Source: UMGS755 sp045595795
Lineage (GTDB): Bacteria > Bacillota > Clostridia > UBA1381 > UBA9506
Assembly (NCBI GenBank): GCA_045595795.1
Contig: JAZOBC010000052.1
Coordinates: 1-28,485 of the forward strand
Direction: 5' to 3'
Length of the DNA stretch: 28,485 nt
In this document: positions 1 through 7,867 of the stretch, piece after piece
How the letters are laid out: the number at the start of each line of letters is the position of its first letter
Numbering within the stretch: position 1 is the stretch's first letter
Made by a program: the position numbers and the translations under genes
The notes under the pieces: generated by a model
Seen by the model: only the letters and a program-made list of their open reading frames with translations
Databases searched by the model: none
Told to the model about the DNA's origin: nothing

Positions 1-4
1 ATTG

Positions 5-31
5 AACCACGCGACTATCGCGTGGTTTTCG
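5..31 (+). terminator. Hairpin, probable terminator of a gene left of the window
   Basis: Arms 5-14 (AACCACGCGA) and 18-27 pair perfectly over 10 bp with a 3-nt loop and are followed on the + strand by TTCGTT. The T-run is short, so efficiency is uncertain. It probably ends a rightward gene lying before position 1. Confidence 0.55.
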
Positions 32-40
32 TTATACAAC

Positions 41-71
41 AAAGCCGGTTCGTGTGAAGCGAACCGGCTTT
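41..71. terminator. 12-bp GC-rich hairpin between convergent genes
   Basis: Arms 41-52 (AAAGCCGGTTCG) and 60-71 are perfectly complementary with a 7-nt loop. Read leftwards it lies about 100 nt beyond the stop codon of the zinc-finger/propeller gene and could terminate it. Read rightwards it would be a second terminator after the hairpin at 5-27. Neither side has a strong T-run. A separate perfect 12-bp palindrome (CTTCTTAAGAAG) sits at 94-105, with no obvious role. Confidence 0.5.
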
Positions 72-175
72 GCTTTAAAAAGGGGGGCGAACACTTCTTA
101 AGAAGCATTCAAGTATTTTGTGAGGTCACTATCAGTATACCCCCGCTGCATGATATTATACATAAAAGCTGAAAA

Positions 176-2035
176 TTATTCTGCTTCTGCTTCGCCATCT
201 TCTGTTTCAGTTTCTTCAGAAACGGAGGGCATCTGCTGCATATATTGTTCCATCATAGCATTTAACGTATCTTCCGTCATCGCTGATTCAAATTCTGACT
301 TATCATGTGTGGATTTCATCAGCTGGCCGTAGCTATCCATATACATCACATAACCATCAGCAACATTGAATAACTGACTGCCTTCTGCAATCACAGTTTC
401 TTCTGCTGCTGTTTTTTTGCAGACAGCAATTGTCTCTTCTGTCTGGGTGATGAAATAAAGATCCTCTCCCTCAAAAGCAAAAACCGGAGCCATCTTGTCA
501 CCGATGACTGACTCTATATAGGTGCCATCTAACGCAGCACACTCTAATGACATTTTAGCCATGCCGGTTGCCTCATCTACTGTTGCATCAGAATAGTAGA
601 GCTTGTCGTCATGAATATCAAAGCTGTAAACAGGACCACTGACAAGTTTCTTTGCTTTTTTGCCATCACGTGTCATGCTCCAGATGGATCCATCTGCCTC
701 ATCAATATAGTAAATATCACCTTTATAATAGTTGAAAACGGCAACCTCAGCATCTGATATTTTCTTCGCTTTATCCTGTCCGATTTTCAGACAATACAAG
801 CGGAATTGATATGGTGAAGCTCCCTGCATTGCCATTTGTTCCTGCATGTCCGGTGTAACATTTTCCATTGCTTCCCGCGCTATAAAATACAGTTCATTAC
901 CAATCAGCATGAGATTGCTAAACGAGCTGTCTTCTTTTTCATATACGGTCTCTACAGTCGCTCCATCTTTGCTGACACGGCAAATCGCCTGGCCTTTTTT
1001 TGCCACATCAAGATAGTATACCCATTCATCAGAAACATTTAGATACACACCGGCAGCTGAACCAAGCTGTGTTTTCTCACCAGTCGCTTTTGCTTCCTTA
1101 TAAATGGAATATGTCATTCCATCAGTAATATAATAGATGTTTTCCTCATCAGAAGCCAAAATGCCGGATTGCGCAATATTTGCAAAGGAGTTTCCGCGAA
1201 CCATTTCCGCTATTTCATCTGCTTTACTGCTGCGGGCAGCTACATAGCGGTCGTATGCTTTCTGATAATCCCCACTTTTAGCTGCACTGTTGCCCATCAG
1301 CGTCATAATACCGCCATAGATAAAATAGCCAATCACGCATAAAACAGCAACAATCGCCACGGCACAAGCTGCAATGAGTGCCGCTTTTTTCTGTTTCGCT
1401 CTGCGAAGAGCCTTAGCCTGCATGGCTGCTTCTTTTGCCGCTTCCTCTGCCTGACGCTGTGCTTCCATTTGTTCAACAATTTGTTGATTGATGGTATCAC
1501 GGGATGAATATTTTGCCATAACCTCACTTTTATCACGCTCACACCGAACACAAGCCTCCACACCGTTTAAGTTCGGACGTCCACAAACACAAATCCAGTG
1601 CGTGCCTGCATCCTGAGCATAGCAAAACGCATCGTCACCGGCAACGGAAACCAAGCGGTTCCGTTCATCAGTATCAGGCTCTGTTACGCTAATCTCACTG
1701 AGTCCATTCTGCGCTATGTAAGGCTCGGCTTCTTCAAAATGAACCTCTAAAAATTCAACCGTAACATGCTTTGCTTCAGCATATTCAGCCAAAGACACTG
1801 CCTTATTCTCAGCAAAAAAGCTTTTGGGCGTGGCAGAAAGATCCTGCAGATCCACACGGATTGTGCCGAGTTCACCGCCAAACGCATCATACGCACGAAC
1901 CAAAAAAGACACCGCTGTCACAACATCCCGACTTAAATTAAACAAGCGAAACAGCACATAGGGTTCCCCTGTTTTTGAATTACTTTTCACAGTAACACCT
2001 TGATTTTCAACAGGGCACAACAAATCCAGTTGCAT
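176..2035 (-). CDS. Membrane-anchored zinc-finger / beta-propeller-like protein, function unknown
   Basis: This 619-residue protein has four parts. Residues 1-135 form an N-terminal region that I do not recognise. A small zinc finger follows, with W147, C149, C151, N155, C162 and C165, spaced like a RanBP2-type finger. Next come a charged, Ala/Glu/Lys-rich probable coiled coil (about 180-217) and one membrane helix (about 218-240). The remainder resembles DUF5050-type propeller domains, with recurring short blades containing IYYI, WVYYLD, LYFI, IYYID, LYYSD or LYFIT, and ends in a Glu-rich tail. Topology is inferred: the finger should be cytoplasmic and the propeller outside. The ATG at 2035 has an AGGAGG Shine-Dalgarno. 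A promoter at 2080-2108 is divergent from rpmH. It may sense or bind something at the envelope, but no catalytic site is visible and I assign no function. Confidence 0.8.
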   Translation of the reverse strand: MQLDLLCPVENQGVTVKSNSKTGEPYVLFRLFNLSRDVVTAVSFLVRAYDAFGGELGTIRVDLQDLSATPKSFFAENKAVSLAEYAEAKHVTVEFLEVHFEEAEPYIAQNGLSEISVTEPDTDERNRLVSVAGDDAFCYAQDAGTHWICVCGRPNLNGVEACVRCERDKSEVMAKYSSRDTINQQIVEQMEAQRQAEEAAKEAAMQAKALRRAKQKKAALIAACAVAIVAVLCVIGYFIYGGIMTLMGNSAAKSGDYQKAYDRYVAARSSKADEIAEMVRGNSFANIAQSGILASDEENIYYITDGMTYSIYKEAKATGEKTQLGSAAGVYLNVSDEWVYYLDVAKKGQAICRVSKDGATVETVYEKEDSSFSNLMLIGNELYFIAREAMENVTPDMQEQMAMQGASPYQFRLYCLKIGQDKAKKISDAEVAVFNYYKGDIYYIDEADGSIWSMTRDGKKAKKLVSGPVYSFDIHDDKLYYSDATVDEATGMAKMSLECAALDGTYIESVIGDKMAPVFAFEGEDLYFITQTEETIAVCKKTAAEETVIAEGSQLFNVADGYVMYMDSYGQLMKSTHDKSEFESAMTEDTLNAMMEQYMQQMPSVSEETETEDGEAEAE

Positions 2036-2079
2036 AATAATTGCCTCCTAAAAGATAATTCTAAATCACATTCTACTCT

Positions 2080-2108
2080 ATTTTAACATAGATTTAGAAA
2101 AAATACAA
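2080..2108 (-). promoter_or_regulatory. Sigma-A-type promoter of the zinc-finger/propeller gene
   Basis: Read leftwards, a -35 TTGTAT (2103-2108) and a -10 TAAAAT (2080-2085) are separated by exactly 17 bp, upstream of the start at 2035. It is back-to-back with the rpmH promoter. Confidence 0.6.
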
Positions 2109-2128
2109 CTTTTTTATACACAAAAGTA

Positions 2129-2157
2129 TTGACAAGTTTCATTTTGCAAGATATAAT
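2129..2157 (+). promoter_or_regulatory. Consensus sigma-A promoter of the rpmH operon
   Basis: A perfect TTGACA (2129-2134) and a perfect TATAAT (2152-2157) are separated by 17 bp. The rpmH start lies about 45 nt downstream. Full consensus fits the high expression expected for a ribosomal protein operon. Confidence 0.9.
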
Positions 2158-2201
2158 AATAGGGTATATGAATCGTGGTATGCATATAGGAGGTGGCGTA
2201 A

Positions 2202-2336
2202 GTGCTTAGAACATATCAGCCCAATAAAAGAAAACGTAAAAAAGACCATGGCTTTAGAAACAGAATGAGTTCTCGTTCAGGCAGAAAGGTATTGGCTAGA
2301 AGAAGACTAAAAGGCAGAAAGGTTCTGTCTGCATAG
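2202..2336 (+). CDS. rpmH: 50S ribosomal protein L34
   Basis: A 44-residue, very basic protein beginning MLRTYQPNKRKRKK and ending in a KGRKVLSA-like tail. Both are hallmarks of bacterial L34, and the length is normal for the family. The start is GTG, chosen because it follows a strong AGGAGG at 2188-2193 and matches the conserved N-terminus. L34 is a small protein of the large ribosomal subunit. The gene heads the operon with rnpA, yidD, yidC and jag, the usual Firmicutes order. It lies behind a consensus promoter and is followed by a hairpin before rnpA. Confidence 0.96.
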   Translation: MLRTYQPNKRKRKKDHGFRNRMSSRSGRKVLARRRLKGRKVLSA

Positions 2337-2347
2337 TTATGAAAATC

Positions 2348-2377
2348 AGTCGCTGAGAGCTTTCGCTTTTAGCGACT
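2348..2377 (+). promoter_or_regulatory. Intercistronic hairpin between rpmH and rnpA
   Basis: AGTCGCT (2348-2354) pairs with AGCGACT (2371-2377). The stem extends inwards through GAGAGC/GCTTTT with G-U pairs, giving about 13 bp closed by a TTTC loop. It begins 12 nt after the rpmH stop and is followed by TTATTTC, too weak for a classic terminator. A partial attenuator or RNA-processing site that lowers rnpA relative to rpmH is the likely role (inference). Confidence 0.6.
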
Positions 2378-2412
2378 TTATTTCATAATGCATGTAGCAG
2401 CAATTCAGGCAC

Positions 2413-2802
2413 ATGAAGCAAACCATTAGTTTAAACAAAAATGAGTTGTTTTTGCGGACATATAAAAAAGGAAAACGTTCATACCACAAAGATTACACGT
2501 TATACTGTCTGCCAAACGGCCTGCCCTTAAATCGCTTAGGAATTAAGGTGGGCAAGAAGCTGGCAGGAGCTGTCAGGCGTAACCGCATTAAAAGACTTAT
2601 GAAAGAAAGCTATCGTTTGTTGGAAACGGATATAAAATCCGGTTATGACATTGTGATTGTCGCAAAGGACGGATGTCTGATTGCCGATTCTTTAGAGGAA
2701 ACCATGCGTGCAATGCAACATTTGTTACGGTATGCACGCCTTTTTGTTATATCTCCAGATTCTGACCATGTCAAACAGAAAAAGGCGGATGAACAGATAT
2801 GA
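2413..2802 (+). CDS. rnpA: Ribonuclease P protein component
   Basis: The 129-residue protein is the cofactor of the catalytic RNase P RNA, which trims 5' leaders from precursor tRNAs. Family marks are the Phe-rich substrate cleft region near residues 10-30 (LFLRTYKKGKR) and the RNR motif around residues 50-65 (AGAVRRNRIKR), which contacts the P RNA. Length is usual for the family, with a short charged C-terminal extension. The ATG at 2413 has only a weak Shine-Dalgarno, so translation may be modest. The stop codon overlaps the yidD start by four bases (ATGA), so the two are probably translationally coupled. Confidence 0.95.
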   Translation: MKQTISLNKNELFLRTYKKGKRSYHKDYTLYCLPNGLPLNRLGIKVGKKLAGAVRRNRIKRLMKESYRLLETDIKSGYDIVIVAKDGCLIADSLEETMRAMQHLLRYARLFVISPDSDHVKQKKADEQI

Positions 2803-3008
2803 AAAAGATTTTAATCGGACTGATTCAATTATACAGGCGTTATCTGTCACCGCTCAAAAAATCGTGTTGTCGATTTTACCCCACTTGCTCTCAATATGCC
2901 ATTGAAGCAATCTCAAAAAAAGGCGCACTACGAGGTTCATGGCTCGCCATTTGCCGGATTTGCAAATGCAACCCCTTTCATCCCGGTGGCTATGACCCCG
3001 TGAAATAG
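2799..3008 (+). CDS. yidD: Membrane protein insertion efficiency factor
   Basis: This 69-residue protein is a compact member of the YidD (UPF0161/DUF37) family. It shows LIQLYRRYLSP near the N-terminus, a Cys-rich core (CCRFYPTCSQYA) and NPFHPGGYDPV near the end. YidD is a small membrane-associated protein that aids YidC-dependent insertion of membrane proteins; its precise biochemical role is not settled. The start overlaps the rnpA stop and the gene lies 27 nt before yidC, the standard arrangement. Confidence 0.95.
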   Translation: MKKILIGLIQLYRRYLSPLKKSCCRFYPTCSQYAIEAISKKGALRGSWLAICRICKCNPFHPGGYDPVK

Positions 3009-3035
3009 TTTTATTGTTATAAAGGAGGCAAAGCA

Positions 3036-3935
3036 TTGGGTATCTTTGATCTCATCAATATTCCCTTGGGATATTTGTTCCGATATATTTATATGATTCT
3101 TCGTGACTATGGTTGGACTTTGATTCTGTTCACCATCATCACCAAGGCTGTTTTATTGCCACTCACCGTTAAACAACAAAAATCTATGCAGAAAATGCAG
3201 CTGATTCAACCAAAACTGCAGGAACTACAAAAGAAATATCAATATGACAAAGAAAAGCTGAATCAGGAAACCATGAAGCTGTATCAGACCAGCGGTGTTA
3301 ACCCCATGGGTGGTTGCTTGCCGCTTTTGATTCAATTCCCTCTCCTGATTGCTTTATATAATATCATTCGCAGCCCATTGAGTTATGTTATCCAGCTTGG
3401 CAAACATGGTCTGCCCACCATAGGGCAAGTCCATGAGGCACTGACCTCTTTGGGCTCTACCGTTGCCATAAATGACCAGATTGGAATGGCTGCCGAAATG
3501 AATCGTTTCGCTACAGAGCTGGCTGGTAAATTTTCAGATGCCAACTTTTTACGCATGGACTTTACGTCCTTTGGACTGAACTTTTCCCAAACGCCCAGTC
3601 TCTCTGAGTGGTCTCCCCTGTTAATTATTCCGGTTCTTGCCGGTGTTACAACCTATTTGGTATCTTGGTTATCAAATAAAATGAACAACCAGGGTAAAGC
3701 ACCTGCTGCCGAAGGCACTGCGGGCACCATGCAAATGATGACGTACATCTTCCCGGCTATGACATTTTTCTTCTCTATTTCCTTGCCTGCCGGATTGGGA
3801 TTATATTGGACACTGTCCAATATCATTCAGATTGTTCAGCAATTTGTCATCAATCGCTTTTTCCCGGCAAAACCGACAGAAGCTCCCGCTCCCAAGCATT
3901 TCAGGGAACGCGAAGCCGAAAGGAGAAAAAAATGA
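3036..3935 (+). CDS. yidC: YidC/Oxa1-type membrane protein insertase
   Basis: The 299-residue protein inserts and folds membrane proteins, alone or with SecYEG. It is the short Gram-positive form: a first hydrophobic segment near residues 10-43, the cytoplasmic KQQKSMQKMQLIQPK region, the conserved NPMGGCLPLLIQFPLL segment (about 90-105), then further helices ending near residue 275 and a basic tail. The hydrophilic-groove Arg of characterised homologues aligns with Lys37 here, a conservative change. No lipobox is evident. The TTG start at 3036 is chosen because AAGGAGG lies just upstream and no good ATG is nearby. It overlaps jag by four bases. In spore formers one YidC paralogue (SpoIIIJ) is needed during engulfment; which role this copy has cannot be told. 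Confidence 0.94.
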   Translation: MGIFDLINIPLGYLFRYIYMILRDYGWTLILFTIITKAVLLPLTVKQQKSMQKMQLIQPKLQELQKKYQYDKEKLNQETMKLYQTSGVNPMGGCLPLLIQFPLLIALYNIIRSPLSYVIQLGKHGLPTIGQVHEALTSLGSTVAINDQIGMAAEMNRFATELAGKFSDANFLRMDFTSFGLNFSQTPSLSEWSPLLIIPVLAGVTTYLVSWLSNKMNNQGKAPAAEGTAGTMQMMTYIFPAMTFFFSISLPAGLGLYWTLSNIIQIVQQFVINRFFPAKPTEAPAPKHFREREAERRKK

Positions 3936-4555
3936 GTAAAACCGTAAAAAAATCTGCAAAAACTGTACAGGAAGCTATTGAACTGGCACTGGCTGAGCTG
4001 AAGCTTTCAAAAGATGAGGCAAACATTGAGATTATTGAAGAAGGTTCAAAAGGTCTCTTTGGTCTCGGTGCTAAAGACGCTGTGGTTCAGGTAACCTCTA
4101 ATGTATCGCCCGAAAACCGCGCCAGAACTTTCTTAGAAGATGTTTTCGCATGCATGGGCATGAGAATCGAAATGGACATTACTTTTGAAGAGAAAGTAAT
4201 GAAAATTGACCTTTCCGGTGATAATATGGGTATCATCATTGGCAAGCATGGTGACACCTTAGATGCGTTAGAACATCTGGTTAGTTTGACCGTCAACCGT
4301 GGTGACGGTGACTATGTGAAAGTCGTTTTAGATACTGAAAACTACCGCGAAAAACGTCGTCAGACCTTAGTTCGCTTAGCAGAAAATTTATCTGCTTCTG
4401 TCATTAACAACAAAAAGAAAATCATGCTTGAGCCCATGAGTGCAGGAGAACGCAGAATCATTCACTCCACACTCCAGTCTAACAAGCTGGTTGACACCTA
4501 CAGCATTGGTGAAGAGCCACATCGCAGAGTCGTCATTGCTCTGAAAAAGAAATAA
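3932..4555 (+). CDS. jag: RNA-binding protein Jag / KhpB
   Basis: The 207-residue protein has the three-part family architecture: an N-terminal Jag domain (about 5-55, with the conserved GSKGLFGLG-type segment), a KH domain (about 75-150, with G104-K-H-G107) and an R3H domain (about 150-207, with the R174xxxH178 pair). KhpB binds many transcripts, usually with KhpA, and affects cell division and elongation in Gram-positive bacteria. The ATG at 3932 follows AGGAG and overlaps the yidC stop; longer upstream readings lie inside yidC and are not needed. A strong terminator follows 24 nt after the stop. In many Firmicutes mnmE, mnmG and rsmG come next, but here they do not. Confidence 0.94.
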   Translation: MSKTVKKSAKTVQEAIELALAELKLSKDEANIEIIEEGSKGLFGLGAKDAVVQVTSNVSPENRARTFLEDVFACMGMRIEMDITFEEKVMKIDLSGDNMGIIIGKHGDTLDALEHLVSLTVNRGDGDYVKVVLDTENYREKRRQTLVRLAENLSASVINNKKKIMLEPMSAGERRIIHSTLQSNKLVDTYSIGEEPHRRVVIALKKK

Positions 4556-4578
4556 GCAAATCCCCCGTGAGGGTTTGG

Positions 4579-4616
4579 AAGCTGTAAAAATCCGGCCGGG
4601 TTTTTACAGCTTTTTT
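4579..4616 (+). terminator. Rho-independent terminator of the rpmH-jag operon
   Basis: A 12-bp stem (AAGCTGTAAAAA at 4579-4590 with 4601-4612) encloses a 10-nt GC-rich loop and runs directly into a T-run at 4611-4616. It ends only 31 nt before the rarA start, leaving little room for a rarA promoter downstream of it. Confidence 0.9.
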
Positions 4617-4647
4617 CATGGAATTCAGCTTGAAAGGCGGTGCAAAA

Positions 4648-5925
4648 ATGGTTAGTCCCTTGGCAGATAGAATCAGACCGCAATCCCTTGAGGATTGTGT
4701 AGGACAACGTCACCTTTTGGAAGAAGGTAAAATTCTGCACCGTTTAATCACCTCCGGTTCCGTACCTAACATGATTTTTTACGGTCCTTCCGGCACGGGT
4801 AAAACCACCGTAGCAAACATTGCCGCTAAGCTTTCCGGCAAAACGCTCTATAAGCTTAATGCCACCAACGCCTCCGTTTCGGATATCAAGGCAATTACCG
4901 CTGATCTGGGAGGTATTCAAGCGCAAAACGGTGTACTTCTCTATTTAGATGAGATACAAAATTTTAACAAAAAGCAGCAACAATCACTTTTGGAGTTTAT
5001 TGAAAACGGCTCCATCACGCTGATTGCAAGTACAACAGAAAATCCCTATTTCTATATCTATAACGCCATTTTATCCCGTTGCACAGTCTTTGAATTTTTG
5101 CCGGTTGATGGTGAGGATATTGCCCAGGCACTTAAACGTGGCGTCGAGATTCTTTCGCAGGAAACAGGCAGCAAAGTCACGATTTGTGAAGATGCGCTTT
5201 ATCATTTATCACAAACCGCCTCCGGAGATGTTCGCAAGGCGTTAAACGCATTGGATTTATGCGTGCAGGCAGCGCCTCTTTCAAAAGACGGAACCATCAA
5301 TATCACTTTGCCGTTAGCTGAACAATGCACGCAGAAAAAAGCGTTTCGCCACGATAAAGATGGCGACAGTCATTACGACGTCATTAGTGCGTTTCAAAAG
5401 TCTCTTCGAGGCAGTGACCCCGATGCTGCTATTCACTATCTGGCACGACTTTTATCCGGCGGCGACCTGCTCATTGCCTGTCGCAGACTGATGGTAACGG
5501 CAACAGAAGATATTGGCCTTGCCTATCCGCAAGCTGTTTCCATTGTGAAATCCTGCGTTGACTGTGCTTTACAGTTAGGTCTGCCTGAAGCACGGATTCC
5601 CTTAGCAGAAGCCACAATTTTGCTGGCTACGGCACCCAAGAGCAATTCTGCCATTATGGCTATTGACGCTGCTATGAGTGATGTGGCAAATTCCGATACC
5701 GGTGACGTACCGATGCACCTGAAAGACACTCATTACAGTGGCGCACAAAAGATGGGACGTGGACTGACCTATGAATATCCCCATAACTATCCAAACAACT
5801 ACGTTGCACAGCAATATCTGCCGGACAAAATCAAAAACAAGGTATATTATCAGGAGGGCTTGAACAAAAACGAGCAAGCCATCAAACAATATTGGGATAA
5901 AATTAAGAAAAGAGAACAGTTATGA
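4648..5925 (+). CDS. rarA: Replication-associated recombination protein RarA / MgsA (AAA+ ATPase)
   Basis: The 425-residue clamp-loader-like ATPase is active at stalled replication forks. Visible motifs are Walker A GPSGTGKT (46-53), a Walker B/DExx segment LYLDEIQNFN (98-107), sensor 1 TTENP (129-133) and a likely arginine finger in LSR (142-144). The C-terminal half has the expected LLSGGDLL, AEDIGLA-like and GTGDVPxHLKD-like blocks, ending near YLP. Length is normal. I chose the ATG at 4648, which follows AAAGGCGG, over an in-frame ATG at 4618 that touches the upstream terminator. The promoter is not obvious; it may lie inside jag, or transcription may read through. The stop overlaps the next gene by four bases. 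Confidence 0.93.
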   Translation: MVSPLADRIRPQSLEDCVGQRHLLEEGKILHRLITSGSVPNMIFYGPSGTGKTTVANIAAKLSGKTLYKLNATNASVSDIKAITADLGGIQAQNGVLLYLDEIQNFNKKQQQSLLEFIENGSITLIASTTENPYFYIYNAILSRCTVFEFLPVDGEDIAQALKRGVEILSQETGSKVTICEDALYHLSQTASGDVRKALNALDLCVQAAPLSKDGTINITLPLAEQCTQKKAFRHDKDGDSHYDVISAFQKSLRGSDPDAAIHYLARLLSGGDLLIACRRLMVTATEDIGLAYPQAVSIVKSCVDCALQLGLPEARIPLAEATILLATAPKSNSAIMAIDAAMSDVANSDTGDVPMHLKDTHYSGAQKMGRGLTYEYPHNYPNNYVAQQYLPDKIKNKVYYQEGLNKNEQAIKQYWDKIKKREQL

Positions 5926-6686
5926 CAAACAGCTATCAGGGGTTTGCCCCACTTTACGATGCACTGACATTTGATGTAGATTATCAGGGCATGTGCGATT
6001 TTATCCATCAGAGGCTAACAGAAAACGGCGTTCCAAAAAACGGGTTGGTCTTAGACCTGGCCTGCGGTACCGGCACATTGACGGTTGCGCTTTCATCGCT
6101 TGGCTATGAAATGCTGGGGGCAGACCTTTCTGAGGACATGCTCTCCGTAGCACGTCAAAAACCTGGAGCCGAGTCCATTTTATTTTTAAACCAGTCCATG
6201 GATGAATTTGAGCTCTACGGCACAGTAGATGCCATTGTTTGTGTGCTCGATAGTTTGAACTATTTAACAGATCCCAAAGCACTGGAAAAGACGCTGTCAC
6301 TCTGTGCGAATTATCTAAATCCCAATGGCGTGCTATTGTTTGATGTGAATTCAGAGTACAAATTTTCTACCGTGTTGGGTCAAGAGACCTATACATATGA
6401 AACTGACGATATTTTTTATTGCTGGGAAAATGAATATGATCCATCATCCAAGCTGTGTGATTTATATTTGACCTTTTTCTGTTTGGAAGAATCCGGCCTA
6501 TACCGTCGGGTTGATGAAGTCCATACCCAGCGTGCCTATACGGAAAAGGAGATTGAATCTGCTATTTTTAAGGCAGGATTATCGCTTATTGCCCGTTATG
6601 ACGGTTATTCAAATCAGGCACCAAAAAAAGACAGCCTGCGAATTGTTTATGAAGTAAAAAAAGATAATGGAGGAATCCATCAGTGA
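5922..6686 (+). CDS. Class I SAM-dependent methyltransferase
   Basis: The 254-residue protein has the Rossmann methyltransferase fold. It shows motif I VLDLACGTGTLT (about 43-54), an acidic residue ending strand 2 (D68 in ADLS), and the post-I and motif II region around VDAIVCVLDSLNYL. The opening YQGFAPLYDALT is common in small-molecule or RNA methyltransferases of this group. The substrate is not predictable. It overlaps rarA at its start and thiI at its end by four bases each, so all three are co-translated. The thiI partner makes an RNA-modification role tempting, but that rests only on position. Confidence 0.85.
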   Translation: MTNSYQGFAPLYDALTFDVDYQGMCDFIHQRLTENGVPKNGLVLDLACGTGTLTVALSSLGYEMLGADLSEDMLSVARQKPGAESILFLNQSMDEFELYGTVDAIVCVLDSLNYLTDPKALEKTLSLCANYLNPNGVLLFDVNSEYKFSTVLGQETYTYETDDIFYCWENEYDPSSKLCDLYLTFFCLEESGLYRRVDEVHTQRAYTEKEIESAIFKAGLSLIARYDGYSNQAPKKDSLRIVYEVKKDNGGIHQ

Positions 6687-7849
6687 AACAACTTGTTTTA
6701 ATTAAATACGGTGAAATTATTTTAAAAGGTTTAAACCGTCCTTTTTTTGAAGAAGCGCTTGTTAAAAATATTAAAGATGCCTTGCCAAAGGATTTCCGCG
6801 GCATGGTTCATCGTGCACAGGCAACCATTTATGTAGAGCCGGAGGATGAATCAACCATTGATGATATTATCAATCGGCTGACAAAAGTGTTTGGCATCAC
6901 GTCTCTCACCCGCGCCTTTGTGTTGCCAAAGGATATTGACGGTATCAAAAAAGGTGCTGCTGAAGTGTTAGAGCCGGTTTTGTCAGATGTTCGCAGCTTT
7001 AAGGTGGAAGCAAAGCGCGCAGATAAAAAATTCCCATTGACTTCTCCTGAAATCTGTCGCGAAGTGGGCGGATATCTGCATGATTCCTTCCCCAACCTGA
7101 CCGTTGATGTCAATCACCCTGAGGCAACCGTCATGGTGGAAGTGCGTGACGAATATGCCTACACCTACTGTGGCCGTGTGAAAGGCGCCGGCGGTATGCC
7201 TGTGGGCTCTAACTCAAAGGCTACCCTGCTTCTCTCCGGGGGTATTGATAGCCCCGTAGCCGGTTACATGACAGCCAAACGCGGCGTAAAGCTAAACGCT
7301 GTTCACTTTTTCTCTTATCCCTATACCGGCGAGCGTGCCAAAGATAAGGTGCTGACTTTAGGTAAAATTCTGGCACAATATGCACCACGTCTGGATGTGC
7401 ACGTAGTCCCTTTCACGGAGGCACAGCTTGCTATTAAGCAGCATTGTCCCGCCGAACAGCTCACCATTATCATGCGTCGTCTAATGATGCGAATTGCTGA
7501 GCAGGTGGCCCTTTCTACCGGTGCAAAAGCGCTCGTTACCGGTGAAAGCATTGGTCAGGTAGCAAGCCAAACCGTTGAGGCGCTGGCTGTTACCAACCAA
7601 GCGGTGACATCCATCCCCGTGTTCCGTCCGGTGATTGGCATGGACAAAGAAGAAATCGTCACCATTGCACGACAGATTGGTACCTTTGAAACATCCATTT
7701 TGCCTTATGAGGACTGCTGTACCATATTTACACCGAAGCACCCTAATACCAAGCCGAAGCTGGAGAGGATCATGGAATCTGAGCAACATCTTGATGCTGA
7801 TAAACTGATTGCCGATGCAATCGCAGGCATTGAAATTGTAAGGCTATAA
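6683..7849 (+). CDS. thiI: tRNA 4-thiouridine synthase / thiamine thiazole sulfur carrier enzyme ThiI
   Basis: The 388-residue protein has an N-terminal ferredoxin-like domain, a THUMP RNA-binding domain (about 60-165) and a PP-loop ATP pyrophosphatase domain with SGGIDS at 185-190. The reaction adenylates U8 of tRNA and replaces its oxygen with sulfur. There is no C-terminal rhodanese domain, as in Bacillus and unlike E. coli, so sulfur must come from a separate carrier or desulfurase; none is adjacent. The CC pair at 345-346 in PYEDCCTIF is the likely remaining redox site. The start is GTG, with GGAGGA eight bases upstream. Confidence 0.94.
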   Translation: MKQLVLIKYGEIILKGLNRPFFEEALVKNIKDALPKDFRGMVHRAQATIYVEPEDESTIDDIINRLTKVFGITSLTRAFVLPKDIDGIKKGAAEVLEPVLSDVRSFKVEAKRADKKFPLTSPEICREVGGYLHDSFPNLTVDVNHPEATVMVEVRDEYAYTYCGRVKGAGGMPVGSNSKATLLLSGGIDSPVAGYMTAKRGVKLNAVHFFSYPYTGERAKDKVLTLGKILAQYAPRLDVHVVPFTEAQLAIKQHCPAEQLTIIMRRLMMRIAEQVALSTGAKALVTGESIGQVASQTVEALAVTNQAVTSIPVFRPVIGMDKEEIVTIARQIGTFETSILPYEDCCTIFTPKHPNTKPKLERIMESEQHLDADKLIADAIAGIEIVRL

Positions 7850-7867
7850 ATTTGTAGGAGGAAACCT

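Noticed and set aside
2114..2122. TTATACACA, one mismatch from a DnaA box, in the gap upstream of rpmH
   Set aside because: It is a single site. No further boxes or AT-rich unwinding array were found in the gap and dnaA is not present, so an origin is not supported.
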